Source of the DNA: Deltaproteobacteria bacterium
GTDB lineage: Bacteria > Desulfobacterota > DSM-4660 > Desulfatiglandales > HGW-15
Reading direction: 5' to 3'
NCBI GenBank assembly: GCA_020342025.1
Contig: CP070840.1
Location: forward strand, 2,945,612-2,961,792
Length of the DNA: 16,181 nucleotides
Positions 1 through 6,196 of this stretch are shown piece after piece. Position numbers and translations under genes: made by a program. A model generated the notes under the pieces. That model did no database searches. It was not told the origin of the DNA and saw only the letters and a list, made by a program, of their open reading frames with translations. How positions within the stretch are numbered: position 1 is the first letter of the stretch; each line of letters begins with the position of its first letter.

Positions 1-1
1 T

Positions 2-1156
2 CAGCAACTCATCCTCATTCGAGACCATCTGGGTCTGGTACAAGAGGGCAAAGCCGTGGCCTTACCCCTTTATCAGTTCATGACTTTGCTGGACGGTACC
101 AGAACCATGAGGGATCTGCAAATGGAACTCATGAGGCAGAGGGCGGGCGTCCTGGTGGGAATGGAGGAGATCAAGGGCCTGTTGGCACACTTGGAAGCGT
201 CATATGTGCTTGATACAGAGCTGTTCAAACACGCCAGGGATCAAATCATTGCTGAGTTCGCTGCCAAAAGGGTCCGGCCCTGTTCCCATTGTGGACGCAG
301 CTATCCGGCCAATCCCTCGGAATTGAAAGCTCGGCTGGATGAGATCTTGGCCAGCGAGGCTGCGGTGCACGAGCCGGCAGGAAAGATCAAGGCTCTGGTT
401 TCGCCACATATCGATCTCTCTGTGGGCTACAAGGTCTACTCGAGGGCCTATCAGGTGCTCAGGCATGCGGAACCCTCAAGGGTGGTGGTGCTGGGGGTGG
501 GACATAACCTGGTGAATGATCTCTTCTGCTTGACAGATAAGGCTTTTGAGACGCCCCTGGGGGTTATTGAGTCGGAGCGGTCTTTGATCCAGAAATTGAA
601 AGAGGTTGGAGGAGACATCATTGCCGCCAATGATTTTGCACACCGTTCCGAACATTCCATCGAATTTCAGCTCATCTTCTTGCAACACCTCCTCGAGGGG
701 GTTTCATTCACCATTATTCCCGTACTTTGCGGCTTCATACAGTCCTGCCTGCCGGAGTACAGTCGGGAGGCCTACTTGGAAAAAACCGCTCCTTTCCTGG
801 ACGTAATGAGACAGATTCTGCAAGATTCGGAAAATGAGACCCTCCTTGTGGCTGGGATCGATTTCTCCCACGTGGGCCCCAAGTTTGGTCATGAGATGCC
901 GGCCCAATATCTCAACGCCCAGTCTGAGGCCCACGACAAGAGACTATTGCAATATCTCTCGGCACGCGATCCTGATCTTTTCTGGGAAGAGTCCAAAAGT
1001 GTGAAGGATCAATTCAATGTGTGCGGGTTCTCCGCCCTCGCGTGTCTGCTGGAGATATTGCCCCCCGCCAAAGGAGAGATACTCCACTATGAGAGATGGC
1101 ATGAAGCGCCAACCCGGTCCGCTGTGAGCTTTGCAGCGGTGGTATTTACGACCTAA
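2..1156 (+). CDS. AmmeMemoRadiSam system protein B (MEMO-like), 5' truncated
   Basis: The frame is open to the left window edge, so the true start lies upstream; a GTG at 56 is internal to conserved-looking sequence and is probably not the start. The C-terminal ~270 residues are a MEMO family domain (related to extradiol dioxygenases). It opens with the SYPANPSELKARLDEIL stretch typical of the family start. The putative metal-site residues follow in SPHIDLSVGYKVYS, EHSIEFQL, GIDFSH and FNVCGFSA. The N-terminal ~90 residues (DHLGLVQEGKAVALPLYQFM...LLDGTRTMRDL) resemble a PqqD-like or winged-helix module. MEMO proteins occur beside AMMECR1 and radical SAM genes in bacteria and archaea, but their biochemical role is unsettled. 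No AMMECR1 partner is visible, although one could lie upstream. Family assignment is firm; the N-terminal domain name is inference. Confidence 0.88.
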   Translation, partial: QQLILIRDHLGLVQEGKAVALPLYQFMTLLDGTRTMRDLQMELMRQRAGVLVGMEEIKGLLAHLEASYVLDTELFKHARDQIIAEFAAKRVRPCSHCGRSYPANPSELKARLDEILASEAAVHEPAGKIKALVSPHIDLSVGYKVYSRAYQVLRHAEPSRVVVLGVGHNLVNDLFCLTDKAFETPLGVIESERSLIQKLKEVGGDIIAANDFAHRSEHSIEFQLIFLQHLLEGVSFTIIPVLCGFIQSCLPEYSREAYLEKTAPFLDVMRQILQDSENETLLVAGIDFSHVGPKFGHEMPAQYLNAQSEAHDKRLLQYLSARDPDLFWEESKSVKDQFNVCGFSALACLLEILPPAKGEILHYERWHEAPTRSAVSFAAVVFTT

Positions 1157-1211
1157 ACGAGTTGGGTTTATTGCACGCTTCGTCAACTATGGGCATTAAA
1201 GGTGATGCCGA

Positions 1212-1247
1212 CTGATACCGGATACCTGATGCCTGATGCCGGATTTG
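1212..1247 (+). repeat. Left arm of 36-bp inverted repeat made of 7-bp units
   Basis: This stretch is a run of five heptads fitting CNGATRC, the last one ending in TTT. It matches the reverse complement of 1713-1748 at 30 of 36 positions with no gaps. A further loose unit (GTGATGC) lies at 1202-1208. The two arms enclose the four-helix-bundle gene, 82 bp before its start. Confidence 0.85.
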
Positions 1248-1329
1248 GGAGGCGAGGCTGCGCAGGGAAAACTTGAAGTGGAATGCAGGATTTGATAGGG
1301 GGGACTGGACAAGAAAGGAGTCAAGGCAG

Positions 1330-1707
1330 ATGAGCTATAAGAGTTTGGAAATCTGGCAGCGGTGTCGTGAACTGACCATTGACATACACAAAATGACCAT
1401 CAATAAACTGCCAAAGTTCGAAATGTTCGAGGAAGGCAGTCAAATCCGCAAATCTATTAAATCAGCGAAGTCGACAATTGTGGAAGGTTACGGAAGACGG
1501 AGATACAAACAGGAATATATACGATTTCTGACTTATGCGATCGGCTCAACTGATGAAACGATCGATCACCTCGAGACGCTTTTTGAAACGGAATCATTAA
1601 AAGACGAGAAGTTATATAAGAACCTTCACAAGCGGCTTAATATTCTAGGAAAGAAGTTGATTCGATTCCTAGAGGCAGTAGAGAGAGGGCATATAAGTGA
1701 AAAATAG
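1330..1707 (+). CDS. Four-helix-bundle protein, 23S rRNA intervening-sequence (IVS/S23) family
   Basis: The 125-residue product has the family layout. It starts [16 protein letters not shown], followed by a helix with [19 protein letters not shown], then [19 protein letters not shown], then a last helix rich in Lys and Leu. I chose the ATG at 1330 over the upstream one at 1273 because AGGAG (1316-1320) sits 9 bases before it and family members begin at this point. Homologues were first seen inside 23S rRNA intervening sequences, and related folds include Avd of diversity-generating retroelements; a molecular function is not established. By my count 1381-1620 is about 40% GC against 55-58% in sampled flanking gene lines, and AGA and ATA codons are frequent, which suggests transfer. 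Inverted heptad-repeat arms flank it at 1212-1247 and 1713-1748. No rRNA or reverse transcriptase is in the window. Confidence 0.85.
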   Translation: MSYKSLEIWQRCRELTIDIHKMTINKLPKFEMFEEGSQIRKSIKSAKSTIVEGYGRRRYKQEYIRFLTYAIGSTDETIDHLETLFETESLKDEKLYKNLHKRLNILGKKLIRFLEAVERGHISEK

Positions 1708-1712
1708 AAGAT

Positions 1713-1748
1713 CACATCCGGTATCTGGTATCTGGCATCCGGTATCAG
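1713..1748 (-). repeat. Right arm of 36-bp inverted repeat made of 7-bp units
   Basis: Read on the minus strand this is again five tandem units near CNGATRC, ending in CCGGATGTG. It begins only 5 bases after the stop codon of the four-helix-bundle gene. The six mismatches to the left arm fall mostly at the R and N positions of the unit, so the period is better kept than the exact sequence. Confidence 0.85.
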
Positions 1749-1776
1749 ATTTTTGGTTCATGCATAAAAGGTTAAT

Positions 1777-2181
1777 CTAGCTCCTCTCGCAGATCTCCAC
1801 GAGGACTCCGTTCGTCTCTTTAGGATGAATGAAGGCGATTCTTGCCCCTCCGGCCCCTTTTCTCGGTTCCTGATCGATCAATCGCACTCCTTTGTCTTTC
1901 AGTTCCTTCAACGCCTCTTCTATATTTTCCACGCGAAATGCGATATGCTGGACGCCTTCTCCCCGGGAATCTATGTATTTGGCCACCGGTCCATCGGGTT
2001 CGGTCGATTCCAGCAGTTCCACCTCGCTATCCGTAATGGGGATAAAGGCCACGTTCACTTTCTGATCGGCCACGTTTTCTATGTCCTCAATCTTGAGCCC
2101 CATAATGTCCGTGTAGAATTTGCCGGCCTGCTCCATACTCTTAACGGCAATACCAATGTGATCAATGTGTTTGACTTTCAT
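1777..2181 (-). CDS. mce: Methylmalonyl-CoA epimerase
   Basis: A 134-residue vicinal-oxygen-chelate (glyoxalase-fold) protein that interconverts (2R)- and (2S)-methylmalonyl-CoA in the cytoplasm. It links propionyl-CoA carboxylase or transcarboxylase to B12-dependent methylmalonyl-CoA mutase. Two beta-alpha-beta-beta-beta halves are visible. Candidate metal ligands are H8 in KHIDHIGIAV, H79 in GVQHIAFRV and E129 in VLVEICE, with the fourth ligand position near E53-E55. The GARIAFIHPKETNGVLVE ending is characteristic of epimerases rather than lactoylglutathione lyases. A strong AGGAGG (2186-2191 on the minus strand) fixes the ATG at 2181. Neither the mutase nor the carboxylase is in the window, so the gene appears to stand alone. 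It lies between two unrelated short-unit inverted repeats (1212-1748 and 2249-2360). Confidence 0.92.
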   Translation of the reverse strand: MKVKHIDHIGIAVKSMEQAGKFYTDIMGLKIEDIENVADQKVNVAFIPITDSEVELLESTEPDGPVAKYIDSRGEGVQHIAFRVENIEEALKELKDKGVRLIDQEPRKGAGGARIAFIHPKETNGVLVEICERS

Positions 2182-2231
2182 GATTCCTCCTTCTCTTTGT
2201 CTTAAGGGGCTTGCCTTGAATTGAAAGGCAG

Positions 2232-2237
2232 ATTATA
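2232..2237 (-). promoter_or_regulatory. Possible -10 box for mce
   Basis: A perfect TATAAT reads on the minus strand about 50 bases before the mce ATG. The -35 position (2255-2260) reads ACGCCA and is poor, and it falls inside the left arm of the 8-bp-unit repeat. The call is weak and rests on the -10 match and the distance only. Confidence 0.25.
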
Positions 2238-2248
2238 TTTGGAAGTGG

Positions 2249-2360
2249 GAGTGATGGCGTGTACCGGAGTATTGGGGTAATGGGCACCAGGAGCCGGAAA
2301 CCCTATGCTGCTTGTAGGTCCACCACTCCACCACCCCAATATGCCAGTACTCCATTACTC
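2249..2360. repeat. Inverted repeat built of 8-bp units (GNGTNNTG), no gene inside
   Basis: The left arm (2249-2282) reads as GAGTGATG, a 10-base variant unit at 2257-2266, GAGTATTG and GGGTAATG. The right arm (2321-2360) on the opposite strand is five contiguous 8-base units: GAGTAATG, GAGTACTG, GCATATTG, GGGTGGTG and GAGTGGTG. The 38 bases between the arms (2283-2320) hold no open frame of note. The structure fills the gap between mce and the zinc-ribbon gene. It has the same architecture as the 7-bp-unit arms around the four-helix-bundle gene, but a different unit length and sequence. Confidence 0.75.
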
Positions 2361-2412
2361 GAGACACTTGATCCGTATCATAAGCCATGGTTGAAATCCA
2401 GGGGTTTTCGTC

Positions 2413-2664
2413 ATGAAGAAAGGACCGTTTGACTTCATCCCTGCGGGGGGAAGGCCTCCAGCCCGAGATAAAGCTGATTTTGATGAATTTGAGGCCACGG
2501 AGCTCTATTGCCCAAAATGCGGTCGAGCCGTCCCGGTCAGAAAGTCCCTCCTCCTTATTTTGCCTGAAGGGGATAAATATGAATACCGATGCGAGCATTG
2601 TGGAACCACAGTGGGCGACAAGATGGATCGTTCAGGGGAGTTTTACGGCATCCTGAAAACTTGA
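2413..2664 (+). CDS. Small zinc-ribbon protein, unknown function
   Basis: An 83-residue protein with two CxxC knuckles 23 residues apart (C33/C36 in LYCPKCGRAV and C60/C63 in YRCEHCGTT). This is a standard zinc-ribbon arrangement. The N-terminus (KKGPFDFIPAGGRPPARDKADFDEFE) is polar and has no signal peptide, so a cytoplasmic location is likely. The ATG at 2413 has only a weak GGGG tract (2401-2404) upstream as a ribosome-binding site. It lies 134 bases before a secreted FG-GAP protein gene on the same strand, and I see no evidence that the two work together. I do not recognise a named family. Zinc ribbons of this size may be structural or bind nucleic acid or protein, and the sequence does not decide between these. 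Confidence 0.7.
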   Translation: MKKGPFDFIPAGGRPPARDKADFDEFEATELYCPKCGRAVPVRKSLLLILPEGDKYEYRCEHCGTTVGDKMDRSGEFYGILKT

Positions 2665-2715
2665 CAGGTGAGGAAACACCAGATCTGGCTACGCGTCATT
2701 GCTAAGCTCTTAAGA

Positions 2716-2744
2716 TTGACGACCAAACTTCTTAATGGTAGAAG
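2716..2744 (+). promoter_or_regulatory. Possible sigma-70 promoter for the FG-GAP protein gene
   Basis: TTGACG (2716-2721) and TAGAAG (2739-2744) are separated by 17 bases and lie 55 bases before the ATG at 2799. The match is five of six bases at -35 and four of six at -10, with no independent support. Confidence 0.3.
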
Positions 2745-2798
2745 AGTAAAAACACGAATATTGAGGGTCTTCATGATCCTCAGATTGGAACAGCAGAC

Positions 2799-4358
2799 AT
2801 GAAAAAAACAAGCATCGTAATTTTTTTAACCATTCTGGGTTTTTTACTAACCGGGGTTATCCAGAGTCCCGTCTTTGCCGCTGAGGGCCCCAAAAAAGTC
2901 GCTGTCGTCCCCTTTACCATGAACGCTGACCGCGATCTCACCTTTCTCCAGGAGGGGATTATGGACATGCTGGCTTCCAGGCTGGCCTGGAAGGGTGAGG
3001 TGCAAGTGCTGGAAAAGGGGCGTGTGAAGCAGCAGGCCGCCCAATTGGGGGGTCCCTTGGACAGGACAAAGGCCCTTGAAATAGGCAGAGCCCTCCAGGC
3101 GGACTATGTGATCTTTGGGAGCCTGACTGTTTTCGGGGAGAGCGTGAGCCTCGACGCCCGGATCCTGGATGTGCCAGGGGAAGAGGAGCTGATGACCGCA
3201 TTCAAAGAGGCGAAAGGCATGGATGAGGTCATCCCCACCGTGAATCAGTTTGCCGCGGACATCAATGAGAAGATCATGGGCCGATCTGCCGCGCCTCCTG
3301 TTGTGGCAAGGACTCCGGTGCCGGACGCCCCCAAAGGGCCTGGGGGTCTTGCCGCTATGGGGGAAGACTTTGAGGGAGAGGGGCTGGGGACAATCCAGCG
3401 CTTTAAGGTGCAGATAGTGAGCATTGATGCGGGTGACGTGGATGGAGATGGAAAGAACGAGCTGGTTTTCATTGATAAAAGCAAGGTCTATATCTACAAA
3501 TGGCAAGAAAAGACATTTGCCCTGTTTAAGAGCATCGAAGGAGGGATGTCTGCGGAATATATCCATGTGAGCGTGGGCGACCTTGACCGCAACGGCAAGG
3601 CGGAAATCTATGTGAGCAATCTGGCTTCATCCTCCGTTTCCTCCCTGGTTCTTGAATGGGATGGGAACGCGTTCAGAGAGATTGTCAACGGGCAGCGCTG
3701 GCTTTTGCAGGTGATTGATGTGCCGGGTCAGGGGAAGACCCTTGTGGGTCAGAGAAGATCTGTAGGGGGTGGATTTAGAGGACAGGTTCAGTATCTTAAA
3801 CGAGAGGGAAATGGGCTGGTCTCAACGGGTCCCGTTGATCTACCCAGTCAGTCCAACGTCTTTAACTTTGCTATTGCAGATCTGGAAGGCGGGGGAAGGA
3901 ACAGTACCGTGGTGCTGGATTCATCGGATTACCTTCGCCTTTACAACCCTGGAAAGGAGGAGGTCTGGAGGAGCGAGGAGTATTATGGCGGCAGTCTCAC
4001 TTTCATAGAGACTGATCTAGAGAAGAACTATCGTTTCATTTCCGTCCCCATCTATGTGACGGACGTGGATAAAGACGGAAAGCGGGAGGTGATGATCTGT
4101 AAGAACCGTTCCGGGTCGGGTCGGATGCTGGCCAGGTTTCGCTGGTATTCCAGCGGGGTGCTTCATTTTCTCACGTGGGACCAGGTGGGTCTGTCTGTGA
4201 AATGGACGACACAGAAGCAGCCTGGTCCCATTGTGAGCTACAGGGTGAGTGACCTGGATCACGATGGCCTGCCGGAGCTGGTGATTGCATCGGTGAGCAA
4301 AGAAAAGCACATGCTGGGTACGCCCCGCAGCCAGGTGGTGGTCTACGATTTGAAGTAA
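2799..4358 (+). CDS. Secreted CsgG/FlgO-like plus FG-GAP (VCBS-like) repeat protein
   Basis: A 519-residue exported protein. Residues 1-28 are a signal peptide (KKTS, a hydrophobic core, then VFA before AEG). Residues ~33-160 (KKVAVVPFTM ... LEIGRALQADYVIFGSLTVFG) resemble the CsgG/FlgO/TolB-N-type fold of envelope proteins. A Pro-rich linker (~164-185) leads to a C-terminal beta-propeller-like region with DxDxDG loops at DVDGDGKNEL (213), DLDRNGKAEI (261), DVDKDGKREV (422) and DLDHDGLPEL (485). A degenerate copy starts at DLEGGGRNST (361). Such loops bind calcium in integrin-type FG-GAP repeats. There is no lipobox Cys, so it is probably periplasmic. The ribosome-binding site is weak (GGAACAG). 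The gene appears to be transcribed alone and ends at a strong hairpin terminator. Domain names rest on motif recognition; no function is known to me. Confidence 0.8.
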   Translation: MKKTSIVIFLTILGFLLTGVIQSPVFAAEGPKKVAVVPFTMNADRDLTFLQEGIMDMLASRLAWKGEVQVLEKGRVKQQAAQLGGPLDRTKALEIGRALQADYVIFGSLTVFGESVSLDARILDVPGEEELMTAFKEAKGMDEVIPTVNQFAADINEKIMGRSAAPPVVARTPVPDAPKGPGGLAAMGEDFEGEGLGTIQRFKVQIVSIDAGDVDGDGKNELVFIDKSKVYIYKWQEKTFALFKSIEGGMSAEYIHVSVGDLDRNGKAEIYVSNLASSSVSSLVLEWDGNAFREIVNGQRWLLQVIDVPGQGKTLVGQRRSVGGGFRGQVQYLKREGNGLVSTGPVDLPSQSNVFNFAIADLEGGGRNSTVVLDSSDYLRLYNPGKEEVWRSEEYYGGSLTFIETDLEKNYRFISVPIYVTDVDKDGKREVMICKNRSGSGRMLARFRWYSSGVLHFLTWDQVGLSVKWTTQKQPGPIVSYRVSDLDHDGLPELVIASVSKEKHMLGTPRSQVVVYDLK

Positions 4359-4371
4359 AATCTCTCTCGAT

Positions 4372-4390
4372 CCCCCTTTAGAAAAGGGGG
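4372..4390. repeat. CCCCCTTT/AAAGGGGG hairpin, copy 1
   Basis: A perfect 8-bp stem (4372-4379 with 4383-4390) has a 3-base loop and lies 13 bases after the FG-GAP gene stop codon. The same hairpin recurs at 5882, 6050, 6088, 7921, 7988 and 9960. No T-run follows, so it is more likely a dispersed repeat than a classic terminator. Confidence 0.65.
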
Positions 4391-4423
4391 AAGGTGTTCA
4401 ATTTTAGGAAAAGAAGAAGCAAG

Positions 4424-4467
4424 AAAAAGGCCCCCTTTTCAAGTTGGAAAGAGGGCCTTTCTGTTTT
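4424..4467. terminator. Likely bidirectional rho-independent terminator
   Basis: AAAGGCCC (4426-4433) pairs with GGGCCTTT (4453-4460). The stem is preceded by an A-run and followed by CTGTTTT, so it can act in both directions. It lies between the convergent ends of the FG-GAP gene (+) and the porin gene (-), where such a terminator is expected. Confidence 0.7.
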
Positions 4468-4512
4468 CAGCAGCCTAAAGTGCTCGCCAGGCTACTTTCG
4501 TTTTAAAGTTAA

Positions 4513-5739
4513 TTAGAATACGAGCATGAACTGCAGACCCAGGAGCCATTCTTTGCCCCGATTCACGTTTGAGCCACCAATTTTAGCGCCGTCGTCATAG
4601 TCATAGAACATGAGTTCCGGACGGATGGTGAATCCCTTGGCCACACCGATGGCCCAGCTGATGCCGTAAAATGTTTGCGTGTATTCGTACTCCAAAGAAT
4701 CTGTCGGGAAGGCGACAGCCGGATTCCCCTCATTTTCATAGTCTATCTGGCCATACATGACGTTGATCTTGTTGGGACCGAACTTGAAGCCCGCATCAAT
4801 ATACCAGGCCAGGACATCCGCGTCTTCTACGCTCCAAGCGCCGTTCGCAAAATAAAACACCGGCCTACCGCCTTCGGCGCCCCGGTAGCTGCCACCACCC
4901 AGGTTTTTGCCCCAAGTGAATTCGGCGCCAACAGAGAACATGCCAAAGGATCCGTCAAATTCCAGGGCAAGGCCATAAATGTCATAGCCGTCATCTCCGG
5001 GGCCAGCCTGATCATATTCGAATTTGGACCAGGTGGCACTCGGCTCAATCTTCCCCCAGGGGAACCGGATGGGCAGAGCGAGATCGACCCTGGGCAAGGT
5101 GTTCTCGAGAGACGCGGTGGAACCAGGAGCGGCTGAGCTTGAAGGCGCGCCAACGGCTCCGGCGTTTGGAAACCAAACCTTGTTGTCGTAAAGCCCCCAC
5201 ACCAGGCCGAACATATCGCTGATCTTCCAATAGCCCTTGATGCCGGTCCTTTCAGTGGTGTGGTTCACATTACCAAAACCCACACCGAGGATGGTGGTCA
5301 CATGGGTTCCCACCCACTGGTTCGGAATACCGCGCGCGAAATTGGTGGTCTGCCGACCGAAGGTGATGTCATGGGTGGGCGTCACTTGCCACTGGATCCA
5401 TGCGTAGACGAAGTAGGCGTTCAATGAACCGGTGGAGGGCACGGTCTGCCCAAGACCTCCACCACGGAGCTCGATAAAGCCCTTTATGGCGCCGTCGTCA
5501 CTGGCGTATGCCGCATTGAGACGGTTCAAGGTAAACGGGACAACGAAATTCATCTCGTCAAAGCCGTTACTCGTGGTCGTTGAACCGGCCGCTACGCCCC
5601 CTGAAGCAAGCTCCTCATCAATGCTGTTATACGACCACTCGAGGGTGGCCCTGCCGCCCACCGTGACCTTGGCCATGGCAGGCATGGCGAGGGCCAGGCA
5701 AAGGGCAGCAGCTAATCCAATAATCAAAAACTTTTTCAT
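4513..5739 (-). CDS. Outer-membrane porin, deltaproteobacterial homotrimeric type
   Basis: A 408-residue protein with a clear signal peptide (MKKFLIIGLAAALCLALAMP, cleavage after AMA at about 23). The mature part is composed of alternating hydrophobic/polar strands with aromatic girdles and periplasmic turns, and it ends in Phe (GLQFMLVF), the usual C-terminal signal for the BAM complex. Stretches such as VGGRATLEWSYNS, TFGRQTTNFARGI and GIKGYWKISDMFGLVWGLYD are typical of porins found in sulfate-reducing deltaproteobacteria. Its expected role is passive diffusion of small solutes through the outer membrane. AGGAGG (5748-5753, minus strand) precedes the ATG at good spacing. A likely promoter at 5957-5985 would give a leader of about 210 nt containing two hairpins. 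Substrate preference cannot be read from the sequence. Confidence 0.85.
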   Translation of the reverse strand: MKKFLIIGLAAALCLALAMPAMAKVTVGGRATLEWSYNSIDEELASGGVAAGSTTTSNGFDEMNFVVPFTLNRLNAAYASDDGAIKGFIELRGGGLGQTVPSTGSLNAYFVYAWIQWQVTPTHDITFGRQTTNFARGIPNQWVGTHVTTILGVGFGNVNHTTERTGIKGYWKISDMFGLVWGLYDNKVWFPNAGAVGAPSSSAAPGSTASLENTLPRVDLALPIRFPWGKIEPSATWSKFEYDQAGPGDDGYDIYGLALEFDGSFGMFSVGAEFTWGKNLGGGSYRGAEGGRPVFYFANGAWSVEDADVLAWYIDAGFKFGPNKINVMYGQIDYENEGNPAVAFPTDSLEYEYTQTFYGISWAIGVAKGFTIRPELMFYDYDDGAKIGGSNVNRGKEWLLGLQFMLVF

Positions 5740-5855
5740 TAATCTTTCCTCCTAAAGAAATTTTGCGATTAAAGAAAAAACACCTCAAACAAGAACTCAT
5801 ACACTTATGAAGCTTTCCCGGGTCTCACCCCCTTTCCCACAATCCCCCGTTTTAC

Positions 5856-5875
5856 CCGCCAGCAAACTTTGGCGG
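5856..5875. repeat. CCGCCA...TGGCGG hairpin in the porin leader
   Basis: A 6-bp stem with an 8-base loop in the predicted 5' leader of the porin mRNA. On the minus strand TTGACC (5874-5879) overlaps its edge, so a second, weaker promoter there cannot be excluded. Confidence 0.45.
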
Positions 5876-5881
5876 TCAAGT

Positions 5882-5901
5882 CCCCCCTTGGGAAAGGGGG
5901 G
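5882..5901. repeat. CCCCCCTT/AAGGGGGG hairpin, copy 2
   Basis: Six C residues plus TT (5882-5889) face AA plus six G residues (about 5894-5901) across a short loop. It belongs to the C-rich hairpin family found elsewhere in the window and lies within the predicted porin mRNA leader. Confidence 0.6.
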
Positions 5902-5956
5902 GAAATGGGAGGATCGTCCATCATGTTGAATTGTTTAAGAAATGATAATTTGCCGG

Positions 5957-5985
5957 TTTCTATCAGTTCATAGGAAAAATGTCAA
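5957..5985 (-). promoter_or_regulatory. Sigma-70-type promoter for the porin gene
   Basis: On the minus strand a perfect TTGACA (5980-5985) and TAGAAA (5957-5962) are separated by exactly 17 bases. Transcription would begin near 5950 and leave a leader of about 210 nt before the porin ATG. The -35 box is the best match to consensus paired with an acceptable -10 box that I found in the window. Confidence 0.5.
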
Positions 5986-6049
5986 GATTTTTCTACACTT
6001 AGGGCCCAAAATGGGGCTGATTAGATTAAAGCAAAATCTGTACCAAAAT

Positions 6050-6106
6050 CCCCTTCCACCCTTTAATGAAAAGGGGAACTACTTCATCCCCCTTTTGTAA
6101 AGGGGG
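6050..6106. repeat. Two C-rich hairpins, copies 3 and 4
   Basis: The first pairs CCCC (6050-6053) with GGGG (6073-6076). The second is a perfect 8-bp CCCCCTTT/AAAGGGGG stem (6088-6095 with 6099-6106) with loop TGT. ATTGAGGGGGATTTT follows, the same extension seen in reverse at 7908-7920. They lie downstream of the radical SAM gene on its transcribed strand. Confidence 0.65.
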
Positions 6107-6123
6107 ATTGAGGGGGATTTTAA

Positions 6124-6170
6124 GAGATTGCTTCGTCCCCCGCATCAAGTGCGGGGTCCTCGCAATGACC
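6124..6170. repeat. GAGATTGC...GCAATGAC palindromic element with an internal CCCCGCA hairpin
   Basis: GAGATTGCTTCGT opens the element and CCTCGCAATGAC closes it. A hairpin, CCCCGCA (6137-6144 region) facing TGCGGGG, fills the centre. The ends match those of the longer element at 13181-13252. Elements with these ends are familiar to me as dispersed intergenic repeats in many bacterial genomes. Confidence 0.6.
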
Positions 6171-6196
6171 TTTTGAGGGGTCTGGGTGGCCTAAAT

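Larger units (their letters stand above)
5740..6196. other. Gene-free stretch: porin leader and promoter plus three kinds of palindromic repeat
   Basis: I see no coding region here. Reading left to right it holds the porin ribosome-binding site, a CCGCCA...TGGCGG hairpin (5856-5875), a C-rich hairpin (5882-5901), a minus-strand promoter (5957-5985), two more C-rich hairpins (6050-6076, 6088-6106) and a GAGATTGC-type element (6124-6170). Repeats take up most of the half nearest the radical SAM gene. Confidence 0.6.

Noticed and set aside
1202..1247. CRISPR-like array
   Set aside because: The repeating units are only 7 bases and contiguous, with no spacers and no cas genes in the window.
1330..1707. 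Diversity-generating retroelement accessory (Avd) gene
   Set aside because: The fold is related, but there is no reverse transcriptase, template repeat or variable repeat in the window, and the sequence fits the IVS-type family better.
2665..2798. RNA gene between the zinc-ribbon and FG-GAP genes
   Set aside because: No cloverleaf or stable long stem could be drawn; only a weak promoter candidate is visible.
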